A program made the translations under genes and the position numbers. The notes below the pieces were generated by a model. It saw nothing but the letters and a program-made list of their open reading frames with translations. It was not told the DNA's origin and ran no database searches. Of a stretch of DNA of 17,578 nucleotides, positions 1 through 7,711 are shown one piece after another (within the stretch, counting starts at the first letter, position 1; each line of letters starts with the position of its first letter). This DNA comes from an uncultured Roseburia sp. (GTDB lineage: Bacteria; Bacillota; Clostridia; Lachnospirales; Lachnospiraceae): contig CAKRCJ010000012.1 of the NCBI GenBank assembly GCA_934307185.1, positions 1 through 17,578 on the forward strand. The letters run 5' to 3'.

Positions 1-47
1 AATATATTTTACCCATTTTTCCTGCCTCATTTAGTATAATATAGTCT

Positions 48-1472
48 TTAAAAATATACAATCTTTAGAATTTTTTCTGTGATATCCACGGAACTTTCCA
101 CGCGCAGACCAAGTTTTAAACATTCTTCTACATTTTGAATAAAACGTTTTGTAATTCTCTCGCCCGGCACAATCATCGGAATTCCCGGTGGGTATAAAAA
201 CACAGTATCGGCAGACATTTCACCTTCTGCCTCTTTAAATGGAACTACTTTATAAGGCAGCTCCTCTGCCTGGTAAATCTGCATTTCCCTCGGATTTTCC
301 TGATACATTTTCTCAATAAAGTCCGTTTTCTTAATCGTTCTATTTCCTTCATTAAGTGCAGCATCTATCTCATGTAATGCATCTGACAGCCGCTTTAAGC
401 CCTCTTTATCATCCATAAGGCTTGTCATTCCAAGCACATAATCCCCGGAGACCATTTCCATCTGTAAATGATATTTCTGTAAAAGAAGCCCATGTAACAT
501 CTCGCCGGTCAGTTCAGCCACACCGGAAAAAATAACAAGCTTCGACTCATCCCAGTCAAAAGCCTCCTCTTTTTTCAAATCGGCTTTCGTCATCACATGG
601 ATATTCTTTAAATCTGCTGTTTTATTATAAAAATCATCCAATAGCTGTCTGTAATTTTTAAAAAGTATATCTCCCTTTTCCGTGATAAGCCGGATACATT
701 CGTCCATTCCCGCCATAAAAATATAGGACGGAGAACTTGTCTCAAAAATACCCAGATACCGTTCTATCCTTGCTTCGTCTATAAAACCGGAATTTATATG
801 CAGTAACGCAGTCTGCGTAAAAGACGGCAATGTTTTGTGAAGGCTCATTATCACTGCATCCGCCCCCAGCCTTACCGCATTCTCAGGAAAATCTGCTCCA
901 AAGCCAAAATGTGCACCATGTGCCTCATCTACGATAAGCGGAATTTTGTGATTATGGCATACTTTTGCAATTGAAGCAACATCTGACACAATTCCTTCGT
1001 AAGTCGGGGATGTAATCACCACTGCTGCCGCGTCCTGATTTATAGAAAGCGCTTCCTCTACCTGCTCTGCTGTAATCTGTCCCTGAATTCCATTTTCCGT
1101 AATAACCGGATATAAATATTCTGTCTGTAAGCCATTAAGATAAAGTGCATGATACACCGCCTTATGACAATTCCTTGCCACAATTATCTTATCTCCCCTG
1201 CGGGTTGCCGCACTAATTGCCGCAAGCAGTCCACAGGTGCTTCCATTCACCAGATAAAAGCACCGGTTTGAGCCATAAAGTATAGCTGCCCGCTCCTGTG
1301 CCTCCTTTAAAATTCCTGTTGCGTGATGAAGATTATCAAATCCATCAATCTCTGTTATATCTATATCATAAGGATTGGGAAATGCCATTCTTTTTCTCTT
1401 ATGCCCCGGCATATGAAAAGGATACTGATTGGAACCGGCATTTTCTTCTAAATAATCTGTTAAATACTTCAT
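48..1472 (-). CDS. Orn/Lys/Arg decarboxylase, PLP-dependent, class I
   Basis: Cytosolic pyridoxal-phosphate enzyme that decarboxylates a basic amino acid (arginine, lysine or ornithine) to a diamine or agmatine, feeding polyamine synthesis. The 474-aa protein has the family N-terminal HMPGHKR motif (residues 20-26), VDEAHG (181-186), and SLHKTLPSF, whose K213 is the likely Schiff-base lysine. The length matches short Gram-positive SpeA/YaaO-type enzymes. The start is ATG at 1472, with GAAAGG seven bases upstream. The reading frame stays open further upstream, but that part does not look like protein of this family. It is divergent from mobAB, with a 115-bp gap between the starts. The substrate cannot be decided from sequence alone, so no symbol is given. 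Family assignment is secure. Confidence 0.9.
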   Translation of the reverse strand: MKYLTDYLEENAGSNQYPFHMPGHKRKRMAFPNPYDIDITEIDGFDNLHHATGILKEAQERAAILYGSNRCFYLVNGSTCGLLAAISAATRRGDKIIVARNCHKAVYHALYLNGLQTEYLYPVITENGIQGQITAEQVEEALSINQDAAAVVITSPTYEGIVSDVASIAKVCHNHKIPLIVDEAHGAHFGFGADFPENAVRLGADAVIMSLHKTLPSFTQTALLHINSGFIDEARIERYLGIFETSSPSYIFMAGMDECIRLITEKGDILFKNYRQLLDDFYNKTADLKNIHVMTKADLKKEEAFDWDESKLVIFSGVAELTGEMLHGLLLQKYHLQMEMVSGDYVLGMTSLMDDKEGLKRLSDALHEIDAALNEGNRTIKKTDFIEKMYQENPREMQIYQAEELPYKVVPFKEAEGEMSADTVFLYPPGIPMIVPGERITKRFIQNVEECLKLGLRVESSVDITEKILKIVYF

Positions 1473-1587
1473 GTACTTGCCTTTCTGAAAATATGTGTAA
1501 TTATACCATAAAACTTGAAAAATAAGAACCTGATATGCTATAGTTATGTGTAATTCGCAAAAACTAATGGAATACCAAGGAGGATTT

Positions 1588-2661
1588 ATGGAGAACGCAC
1601 TTGTAATTCTGTGCGGTGGAAGCAGCACACGAATGGGAACTGACAAAGCTCTGCTCCCTTTTGGAGAAACCTGTTTAATTGAATATCTGGTACGAAGATT
1701 TCAGCCATATTTCTCAAAAATATATCTTTCCGTAAAGAAAAAAGGGGATTATGCACACTTAAATCTTCCAGTCACTGAAATTCCTGATATTTATCCAAAT
1801 GCAGGACCAATGTCCGGTATTTTTTCGGGACTTTCGATGATTGATGAGGACGCTGCTTTTTTTATGTCGGTGGATACTCCTTTTATGGAGCCGGAAACCG
1901 GACTTGCCCTGTTAAATTCAATGGAAGATGCCGATATCTGCACAATCCGTGGAAAAGCAACTTATCTGGAAACTGCTACCGCCGCCTACTCCAAAAGCTG
2001 CATTACAACAGTAGGCAAATGTCTGCTGCTTCATCAGCTTACTTTTTCTACCCTGCGGGAAAAATGCAACACAAAGTATCTTACAGAAAAAGCAATTGCA
2101 GAATATGTAAAGACTCCGGTTGATATTCAGTATTACAATCTGGATACGCGGGCAAATTATTACCACGCCCTCCGGATTTTAAGCGGAATTGACGACCCAG
2201 TATCCTCCAAAGCCCTGATTGAATATTTTGAAGATACAAAAGATTTATTTTTACATACAAAACCGGTTATCTCATTTGTTGCAAAACCGGGCACTTTGAT
2301 TACACCGTTTGTAGAGCGCCTTCTTCCGCTTTTGGAACGGGAAGGCTTAAAAATCGTATATCTGGTAAAAGAAGACCAGTCCGTCCTCTTTAAAAATGTA
2401 TTGTATGATCCGACACCGGAAAACCTTTCCGCATCACTGTCCGGTGCAGACCTGATTTTAACGGAAAACTTCGGTGCCTCCGCTCCGAATAAAATCGAGA
2501 TTTTGCGCAAAGACTGGTCCGAGACACCTGTATTTACTGAAAATGTTATTGCACTGTTAACAGATTTTCCTTACCATGATCAAAGCAGCGTTCCGGTTTT
2601 TGATATTAACAGGTTAAAAAATATCATCACCTTTATTCAGGACTACCTTGCAAAATTATAA
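1588..2661 (+). CDS. mobAB: MobA-MobB fusion, molybdopterin guanine dinucleotide synthesis
   Basis: Predicted cytosolic 357-aa protein. The N-terminal half is a MobA-type guanylyltransferase, which transfers GMP from GTP to molybdopterin. Its glycine-rich nucleotide loop LCGGSSTRMGTDKALLPFG lies at residues 8-26, and SVDTPF corresponds to the metal-site aspartate region. The C-terminal ~130 residues resemble MobB: ISFVAKPGTLIT (about 228-239) sits where MobB has its P-loop, and DLILTENFG plus a PNKIEILR-like stretch (about 288-305) match the MobB acidic strand. The P-loop lacks the GKT/S residues, so GTP binding there is doubtful. The start is ATG 1588 behind AAGGAGG. The gene ends 6 bp inside the converging abiEii-like gene. 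No other molybdenum genes are in the window. The MobA call is firm; the MobB call is moderate. Confidence 0.82.
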   Translation: MENALVILCGGSSTRMGTDKALLPFGETCLIEYLVRRFQPYFSKIYLSVKKKGDYAHLNLPVTEIPDIYPNAGPMSGIFSGLSMIDEDAAFFMSVDTPFMEPETGLALLNSMEDADICTIRGKATYLETATAAYSKSCITTVGKCLLLHQLTFSTLREKCNTKYLTEKAIAEYVKTPVDIQYYNLDTRANYYHALRILSGIDDPVSSKALIEYFEDTKDLFLHTKPVISFVAKPGTLITPFVERLLPLLEREGLKIVYLVKEDQSVLFKNVLYDPTPENLSASLSGADLILTENFGASAPNKIEILRKDWSETPVFTENVIALLTDFPYHDQSSVPVFDINRLKNIITFIQDYLAKL

Positions 2662-3519
2662 ATATCTTTCTAAGTCTGGCATCCAGTCGCCAAAAAAGAT
2701 TTCATCATTTACGACTGCTCTCCAGACTGGTTCAAAAAACATTTTTTCTTTTTTCATCAGGTCTTCCCATGCCGGAAAATCTGATGAAATTTTTTTCTGA
2801 TTTTTCACATACTTTTTCCATTTTTTTCTCATAAAAGAATAGTTCTCATAAGAAGCAAACATCTGAAATCTCTGCAAATCCGGTGTAAGCTCTTCTTTTT
2901 TACAGAGCAGCTTTAACGCTTCACAAATGTGCCTTCCATCAAAAGCATCTTTTTTTACCAACTCGTAAATCAGAAAATAAGGTTCCATTGTATTAATTAA
3001 TTCCAGATATTTTATTATGGAAAAAAACTGTTCTGCCACAATATTTTCCGCCGGGAAATAAAAACATTCGATTTTCTTTTTCCGGTAAAAAGCGGATTTA
3101 ATTTCTATTTTCTCCGGAACAACCGCTTCATATGACAGCTCACTAATTTCAATCATAAGCGGAACTGTCATTTCTTCCCATTCTCCAATAAATTGTATTT
3201 TGTATGCAGAATTCACTTTTTCCACAGCAAATGTCCATATGATATTTTCCGGATTTTTGGCACAGACAGCCTCAAAAAATTCTGTCAGATTAATTTCTTT
3301 CCGATATACAAAACGAAGTGGCTGTTGCCACTCCTTTTTATATGCTTCTATCCCAAAACGATTCGTGTCTTTCAGCCAGAAGCAGTTCTTCGTGTCCGCC
3401 TCTGCTATGGAAAATAACAGAGACTCCAAAAGAAAGCCCTCTAAAAGATTTGCGAAAGGGATTTGACATTCTATGCTTTTTTCTTTTAAATCTTTTTTCG
3501 TATATATTTCTTCTTTCAT
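2656..3519 (-). CDS. AbiEii-like nucleotidyltransferase toxin, degenerate active site
   Basis: A 287-aa protein called as the toxin-side partner of a type IV AbiE toxin-antitoxin pair, mainly because it directly follows an AbiEi-like gene. Its layout also fits: a helical N-terminus, a central region where family members carry LKGG and then R..S/T.D-[IL]-D, and a C-terminal helical domain with RKKWKKY (about residue 218). Family members use this fold to transfer nucleotides from NTPs. Here LKGG reads LKDT (49-52), and the expected D-x-D reads E-I-N (75-77), so catalysis may be lost or altered. The stop codon of abiEi directly abuts this ATG, with AGGAG inside the end of abiEi, indicating translational coupling. 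The 3' end overlaps mobAB by 6 bp, tail to tail. Alternative: an unrelated helical protein. Confidence 0.55.
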   Translation of the reverse strand: MKEEIYTKKDLKEKSIECQIPFANLLEGFLLESLLFSIAEADTKNCFWLKDTNRFGIEAYKKEWQQPLRFVYRKEINLTEFFEAVCAKNPENIIWTFAVEKVNSAYKIQFIGEWEEMTVPLMIEISELSYEAVVPEKIEIKSAFYRKKKIECFYFPAENIVAEQFFSIIKYLELINTMEPYFLIYELVKKDAFDGRHICEALKLLCKKEELTPDLQRFQMFASYENYSFMRKKWKKYVKNQKKISSDFPAWEDLMKKEKMFFEPVWRAVVNDEIFFGDWMPDLERYL

Positions 3520-4149
3520 TTAAATCCAGACTCCTATCATATTCTGAACCTTTTTCACAACTTTACGCTCTCTTGCATAATACATTAACTTCGCAATGTC
3601 CTTCTGCGGTTCCTTTAGATACGATAGCAGTCCTTCTTTAAATATCTCACGTTCCATTTTATCTTCGTACTTCAAGCACTCACAGATTAACCGTTCTTTC
3701 TCAAAAATCTGCATCCTCTCATTTCCAAGCGCAACCTCTGTCACACCCATTTTCAATGTCTCCGGCTCTGCATACATCGGAATAATTTTCGGATAATCTA
3801 TATTAAATCGTGATTTTGACGTATTCTTATCAACGGAGAGTCTCCAGCCATATGGCTTATTTGCAATATATCCATAGGCATATAATGCACTCTCCAAATT
3901 CAAAACACAGTCAGAATAAAGCTTTGCAATAAGCTCTTCCTCTGCAAAATCCTTAAGGCAGACAGTATAATAGCCGTTTTTTACCCTGACAAGCTCTCCA
4001 CTTTCAACAAAAGACAAAATTCTGCGGTAATCAATGGAAAGCTCATTCAGCTGGCTTTTTTTCACAATACCACCCTGTTCCAAAATAAATTTTTTCACAT
4101 CTTCTAATATTTTTTCTCTTTTTTCACTGACTGCATTTGATTTTGACAT
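3520..4149 (-). CDS. AbiEi-like antitoxin / transcriptional regulator
   Basis: A 209-aa protein with an N-terminal winged-helix layout typical of AbiEi antitoxins: a helix, then ILEQGGIVKKSQLNELSIDYR (about 22-42), then VESGELVRVKNGYYTV (about 48-63), where the wing and the G-Y turn are characteristic. The rest resembles the C-terminal AbiEi domain that neutralises the toxin, including NLESALYAYGYI and an FEKERLICECLKY stretch. AbiEi proteins usually repress their own promoter by binding inverted repeats. Here no separate promoter is visible. The start ATG lies 2 bp after the dac stop, with GGAG inside the dac tail, so expression probably follows dac. The AbiEi family call is good; the regulatory role is inferred from the family. 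Confidence 0.72.
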   Translation of the reverse strand: MSKSNAVSEKREKILEDVKKFILEQGGIVKKSQLNELSIDYRRILSFVESGELVRVKNGYYTVCLKDFAEEELIAKLYSDCVLNLESALYAYGYIANKPYGWRLSVDKNTSKSRFNIDYPKIIPMYAEPETLKMGVTEVALGNERMQIFEKERLICECLKYEDKMEREIFKEGLLSYLKEPQKDIAKLMYYARERKVVKKVQNMIGVWI

Positions 4150-4151
4150 AG

Positions 4152-5537
4152 CTATCTCCGTCTTTTACGTCTTCTCTGGTTTCTTCTCTGTCTTCCACGC
4201 TCTCTCCGGTCTTTGCTGGCCCTTCTGTTACGTCTTATTATATAATAATTATCGTAAACTTTTTTTATCAGAAGCAGTAAAACAATAAGTAATATTACTG
4301 CTGCTACAATCAGTATGACAAAAATCGGCTGTACCTGAACCGTGGAAACGCTTTCTTCCTTCTCCGTTTCCTCCGTAGACTCATTGTCAAAAGCATATCC
4401 TTCGATTACCACTCCGGTTGTTTTAATATCTGCTTTTCCAACGGTTCTTCCCGCATAAGTGTATGTGATGCTGCCTACAATATCTTTATCTGTATCATTA
4501 TATTCCACAGATGACTGTGTATCTGCAAACTCTGCTGTTTTCGGTATAATAACAACTGCGTCCTTGTCCAGCTCCACAAATGACTGCACATTATTCAGCT
4601 TCCCGGTATTTACTGTGCTGTCTTTATCGTAAGCTTCATCATTTTCTGCAATATTTAATGCCTGAAAATTATCAAATACATAGTCAAACAGACTTACAGT
4701 ATCCGCAAACTGATGTGGCGACTGCGTATTCATAATGACACAGATTAATGTCATTCCATCCTTTTCTGCATAAGTTACCAATGTACTGTTGGCAACAGTT
4801 GTATAGCCTGTTTTTCCACCGGTACAGTATGGATATAAATACTTTGCATTTGCCGAATGATAAGTTGCAAGCATGTCCTGATGGTTTCTTAAAACAGTAT
4901 CTTCATTCGGATGCTTATTCGTCGGTGGTATCGTATATATCTTAGTTCCGGTAATAATCCGGAATGTCTCATTTTCATAAGCAGCCTGCGCAATTAATGC
5001 CATATCATGTGCTGTCGTATAATGATTTTCGTCCTGTAAACCATGCGGATTTGCAAAATGTGTATTTGTACAGCCTAACTCCTGCGCTTTTGCATTCATA
5101 AGCTCCACAAAATGGTCTACCGTTCCGCCTACGTGCTCTGCCACTGCGTAGGCACATTCATTTGCAGACTCAAGCATGACCGCATACAGGCACTGCTCTA
5201 ATGTCATCTGCTCGCCGTAATCCCTGGAAATTCCAGAGCCTTCGGTATTATTTATCGCATCATCGGAAAAAGTAACAACTTCATTTAAGTCTGCATTCTC
5301 TAAAGCAATAAGCGTCGTCATAATCTTTGTGATACTCGCCGGATAATGACGTTCATCACTGTTCTTCTCATAGAGAATGGTTCCTGTGGAAGCCTCCATA
5401 ACAATCGCATTCGGTGAATAAATATCCGGCGCCTCCGGCCAGTAATCTGCTGCCTTTACCGGAACAGACGGAAATGAAAACACACATAATATCGTAAGGA
5501 CAAGGCATGTTACCTTTTTCCATTTTTTCTTAAACAT
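4152..5537 (-). CDS. D-alanyl-D-alanine carboxypeptidase (S11, PBP5/DacF type)
   Basis: Secreted, membrane-anchored serine D,D-carboxypeptidase that trims the terminal D-Ala from peptidoglycan stem pentapeptides. The 461-aa protein has a signal peptide (residues 1 to about 30, ending near VKAA), the catalytic SxxK motif S68-I-T-K71, SxN at S124-A-N126 and KTG at 242-244. After a C-terminal beta domain, one membrane segment (about 400-420) is followed by a cytoplasmic tail unusually rich in arginine, with at least fifteen Arg in the last ~30 residues. The start is chosen at ATG 5537, where GGAG sits 8 bases upstream. The ATG at 5552 has no ribosome site. It is the first gene of a packed operon with the AbiE-like pair. 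A well-formed promoter precedes it. Confidence 0.92.
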   Translation of the reverse strand: MFKKKWKKVTCLVLTILCVFSFPSVPVKAADYWPEAPDIYSPNAIVMEASTGTILYEKNSDERHYPASITKIMTTLIALENADLNEVVTFSDDAINNTEGSGISRDYGEQMTLEQCLYAVMLESANECAYAVAEHVGGTVDHFVELMNAKAQELGCTNTHFANPHGLQDENHYTTAHDMALIAQAAYENETFRIITGTKIYTIPPTNKHPNEDTVLRNHQDMLATYHSANAKYLYPYCTGGKTGYTTVANSTLVTYAEKDGMTLICVIMNTQSPHQFADTVSLFDYVFDNFQALNIAENDEAYDKDSTVNTGKLNNVQSFVELDKDAVVIIPKTAEFADTQSSVEYNDTDKDIVGSITYTYAGRTVGKADIKTTGVVIEGYAFDNESTEETEKEESVSTVQVQPIFVILIVAAVILLIVLLLLIKKVYDNYYIIRRNRRASKDRRERGRQRRNQRRRKRRR

Positions 5538-5583
5538 ACAAAAAAACTCCATTTTCTAAAATATTAAATTATCAATTATTATC

Positions 5584-5612
5584 AGTATAATATTTGAAAA
5601 AAATACATGCAA
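5584..5612 (-). promoter_or_regulatory. Sigma-A type promoter for dac operon
   Basis: On the minus strand, TTGCAT (5607-5612) and TATACT (5584-5589) are separated by exactly 17 bases. They lie about 45 bases before the chosen dac start. This matches the vegetative consensus at most positions. Confidence 0.65.
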
Positions 5613-5705
5613 CTATTTTTAACTTTTTTTCTTGTGCGTTTTATTGTAAAATAAGAATGGTTTTAAATAAAAAATATTAGATTTTAAGAAAGGTTATCCG
5701 AATTT

Positions 5706-6344
5706 ATGCGATTAAGAAATATTCCAGGTGCAGACGAAGCTATTTTAAACAACGAATTTTGTATCAAAGAACCTGCTGCACATATTGGCCACTGGCAGGA
5801 ATGCTTTCCTTCCACACAGCCGCTTCATATTGAGATTGGCATGGGAAAAGGCAGATTTATCATGGATATGGCTGCCTTACACCCAGAAATCAACTACATC
5901 GGTATCGAACGTTATTCCAGCGTATTATTACGCGCCTTACAGAAAATGGAGGTTACTCCTCTTCCAAATCTGAAATTTATCTGTATGGACGCAGCCGATG
6001 TTGCAGAAGTATTTGCAAAAGACGAAGTAGACCGTATTTACCTAAACTTCTCTGACCCATGGCCGAAGGACCGCCATGCCAAAAGAAGACTTACTTCCAG
6101 ACAGTTTTTTGCGCGCTATGACAAGATATTAAAAAAAGAGGGACATCTTGAGTTTAAAACCGACAATCAGGATTTATTCACTTTTTCTCTGGAAGAAATC
6201 CCAGAAGCCGGATGGAAGCTGGATGCATCCACCAGAGATTTGCACCATGATGCCGTCTTAAACGAAGGCAATGTGATGACAGAATATGAAGAAAAATTTT
6301 CTTCCAAGGGCAATCCGATTTGCAAGTTAATTGCCTCTAGATAA
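5706..6344 (+). CDS. trmB: tRNA (guanine-N7-)-methyltransferase TrmB
   Basis: Cytosolic SAM-dependent enzyme that forms m7G46 in the variable loop of tRNAs. The 212-aa length is normal. The SAM-binding motif IEIGMGKG is at residues 42-49, IGIERY at 65-70, the catalytic SDPWPKDRHAKRRL block begins at 116, and the C-terminal TEYEEKFSSKGNPI signature is present (about 192-205). The start is ATG 5706 behind an AAAGG site. It is divergent from dac and appears monocistronic. It ends about 130 bases before the prophage junction. It is host housekeeping, unrelated to the element, although it lies next to a tRNA locus. Confidence 0.95.
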   Translation: MRLRNIPGADEAILNNEFCIKEPAAHIGHWQECFPSTQPLHIEIGMGKGRFIMDMAALHPEINYIGIERYSSVLLRALQKMEVTPLPNLKFICMDAADVAEVFAKDEVDRIYLNFSDPWPKDRHAKRRLTSRQFFARYDKILKKEGHLEFKTDNQDLFTFSLEEIPEAGWKLDASTRDLHHDAVLNEGNVMTEYEEKFSSKGNPICKLIASR

Positions 6345-6421
6345 TAACAGGGCATTTTTCTCTTTATACACAAATGTTCCCCTCTGCATCTGCTTTTTTG
6401 CAATAAACACTTAAAGAAACA

Positions 6422-6469
6422 CAAAAAAAAAGCACCGACCCCATAGCCTACACTATAAAACCGATACTT
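6422..6469 (-). terminator. Original intrinsic terminator of tRNA-Lys, now displaced
   Basis: Read on the minus strand, a 17-bp stem (arms 6453-6469 and 6430-6446, loop 6447-6452) is followed by an eight- or nine-base T run. Every pair forms as Watson-Crick or G-U in minus-strand RNA only, which fixes the orientation. Before integration it would have lain directly after the tRNA-Lys 3' end. The prophage now separates it from the tRNA by 11 kb. Confidence 0.75.
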
Positions 6470-6472
6470 CAT

Positions 6473-6518
6473 AAATGCGCCACCAGGGGTTCGAACCCTG
6501 GACACCCTGATTAAGAGT
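6473..6518. repeat. attL: 46-bp direct repeat of tRNA-Lys 3' part
   Basis: This copy is identical to 17501-17546 over 46 bp. It holds the displaced original tRNA-Lys 3' segment from the anticodon loop to just past the discriminator base. Sequence diverges immediately beyond 6518, as expected at a site-specific junction. There is no 5' tRNA half here, so it is a remnant and not a gene. Confidence 0.93.
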
Positions 6519-6657
6519 TCTATCATTTTAATAGATACGGATTTCGATGCTTTTTTATTTTTTAAATACTATTTTCGTATTTAAGATTTTTTTGTATTTC
6601 AATTTTTGACTTCTTATATTAAGTTATTTCGTTTGTGCTAATGTTTGAGTTACTTTT

Positions 6658-6993
6658 TTATCCAATTTTTAAAGTAGACAAATTTTCTGGTGTATTTCGT
6701 TTTGCTTCTTTTGCTGCCAGTTCTAAGATGTATTCTTGTCCTCGTTGGTCTGCCGCTCGGTAATGCTCTAGTAACAATCTTTCATTTTCGTTTATTTCTG
6801 GCGGAGCTAGGTCTAATAAGTAGTCTGCTGATATATTTAGATATCTACAGATTTTTTCTAAAACGTCTATTTGGGGCATTCTTCCTTTTTTCCATTGGCT
6901 TGTTGCTGATTGCGAATAGTTTATTGCTTTCGACAATTTGTTAAGTGTTAAATTTCGTTCTTTTAACACTTTTTCTAAATTTTCAATGAACAT
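6658..6993 (-). CDS. XRE-family phage repressor
   Basis: A 111-aa DNA-binding protein with an N-terminal helix-turn-helix (about residues 6-58). LNKLSKAINYSQSATSQWKKG is the helix-turn-helix core, followed by PQIDVLEKICRYLNISADYLL, the classic Cro/CI-type continuation. The C-terminal half is short and helical, with no peptidase domain, so induction by LexA-type self-cleavage is unlikely. The start is ATG 6993, with AAGGAG five bases upstream. The upstream TTG in frame overlaps that ribosome site and is rejected. It is divergent from the early phage genes across an intergenic region with operator-like inverted repeats, so it probably represses both directions and keeps lysogeny or low copy. 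Confidence 0.87.
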   Translation of the reverse strand: MFIENLEKVLKERNLTLNKLSKAINYSQSATSQWKKGRMPQIDVLEKICRYLNISADYLLDLAPPEINENERLLLEHYRAADQRGQEYILELAAKEAKRNTPENLSTLKIG

Positions 6994-7018
6994 TTTTTCT
7001 CCTTTCAAAAAAAGTTAG

Positions 7019-7024
7019 ATTATA
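7019..7024 (-). promoter_or_regulatory. Putative -10 of the repressor promoter
   Basis: A perfect TATAAT on the minus strand lies about 26 bases upstream of the repressor start. No good -35 is visible at 16-18 bases, and the site overlaps the operator region, so it may be weak or activated. Confidence 0.35.
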
Positions 7025-7097
7025 CGATATATTTTCTCTTGACATTGTATCTCATATACATTATTATATATTTATAAGGTATATCGTTTGAGATACA
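7021..7097. promoter_or_regulatory. Divergent operator region with nested inverted repeats
   Basis: Two perfect inverted repeat pairs flank the early promoter. ACGATATA (7024-7031) pairs with TATATCGT (7080-7087), and TGTATCTCA (7046-7054) pairs with TGAGATACA (7089-7097). In addition, TGTAT(5)ATACA forms a 15-bp dyad at 7046-7060 between the -35 and -10. This arrangement suits control by the adjacent XRE repressor. Binding itself is inference. Confidence 0.6.
7039..7067 (+). promoter_or_regulatory. Strong early phage promoter
   Basis: Consensus TTGACA (7039-7044), a 17-base spacer and TATTAT (7062-7067). Transcription would start about 65-70 bases before the first early gene. The spacer contains a TGTATCTCA box and a dyad, so a bound repressor would block it. 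Confidence 0.8.
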
Positions 7098-7141
7098 AAT
7101 AACAATTATTTTCATTATAGCAAAAAATGGAGGGTTTGAAA

Positions 7142-7393
7142 ATGAAAGAAGTTTCGCAGGCTTATTTGGACAGGTATATTGAATTATTTGAAAAAGAAAA
7201 AGAGTTAAATCAACGACAGCATGACCTTTGGGTGAAATATACTGCGCTTTCTGCCGACCCTTCGTTTTCTTCTAATGATATTTCTTTAGTTCATGACGAA
7301 TATTTTTTAGCTCTTGATAAGTATATAGAAGCTGTTAGAGCTCGTGGTCTTTGTGCTTCTTCTATTTTGGATGAAATTTTAGAATTGTTTTAG
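7142..7393 (+). CDS. Small early phage protein, unknown
   Basis: An 83-aa soluble, mostly helical protein with no family I recognise. The N-terminal half is a charged amphipathic helix (YIELFEKEKELNQRQHDLW), and the second half is another helix pair with acidic residues. The start is ATG 7142: GGAGG (7129-7133) precedes it by 8 bases, whereas the in-frame ATG at 7127 overlaps that site. It is the first gene after the strong early promoter, in a position where filamentous prophages often carry control or host-interaction genes. The function is unknown. Confidence 0.7.
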   Translation: MKEVSQAYLDRYIELFEKEKELNQRQHDLWVKYTALSADPSFSSNDISLVHDEYFLALDKYIEAVRARGLCASSILDEILELF

Positions 7394-7417
7394 GGGGTGC
7401 TTATTTTGGGAGAACAA

Positions 7418-7711
7418 ATGCTTCCCATGGATGAACGGATTGCAAAGAAAATGCTGGCTGTTTTTCCAGGAGTAAAATCGAATGAATTTTTTGAAAATCG
7501 TAAAAAGTGTCTTAAAGCAATTGAAAGCGGACTCGACCTGCTCCGCCAGGCTGTAAAATCCGGTGTAGATTGTAGAATTGTTTTCGGCAATATCGGCGGC
7601 TTGATAGATATGTCATTTTCGCTTGGGTATCTTCTTCCGGAAGAAAACATGGAATATAAAAGAGCTGCCGACACTATTGCTTGGATTGAGAGTGGTAGCC
7701 TTGGAAATTAG
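7418..7711 (+). CDS. Early phage protein, intact copy of duplicated gene
   Basis: A 97-aa soluble protein of unknown function, helical, with AKKMLAVFPGVKSNEFFENR near the start and RIVFGNIGGLIDMSFSLGYL in the middle. The chosen ATG 7418 has GGGAG five bases upstream. A GTG at 7397 in frame has no site. From codon 6 onward the DNA is repeated perfectly 586 bp downstream, where the same body is fused to a different N-terminus. The next frame starts inside its last codons, suggesting coupling. Confidence 0.65.
   Translation: MLPMDERIAKKMLAVFPGVKSNEFFENRKKCLKAIESGLDLLRQAVKSGVDCRIVFGNIGGLIDMSFSLGYLLPEENMEYKRAADTIAWIESGSLGN

Noticed and set aside
6473..6518. A second tRNA-Lys gene at the left junction
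   Set aside because: Only the 3' 43 nt are present. There is no 5' half, so it is attL.
6564..6594. Possible terminator just inside attL
   Set aside because: Only a 6-bp AT-only stem (6564-6569 with 6577-6582). Too weak to call in AT-rich sequence.
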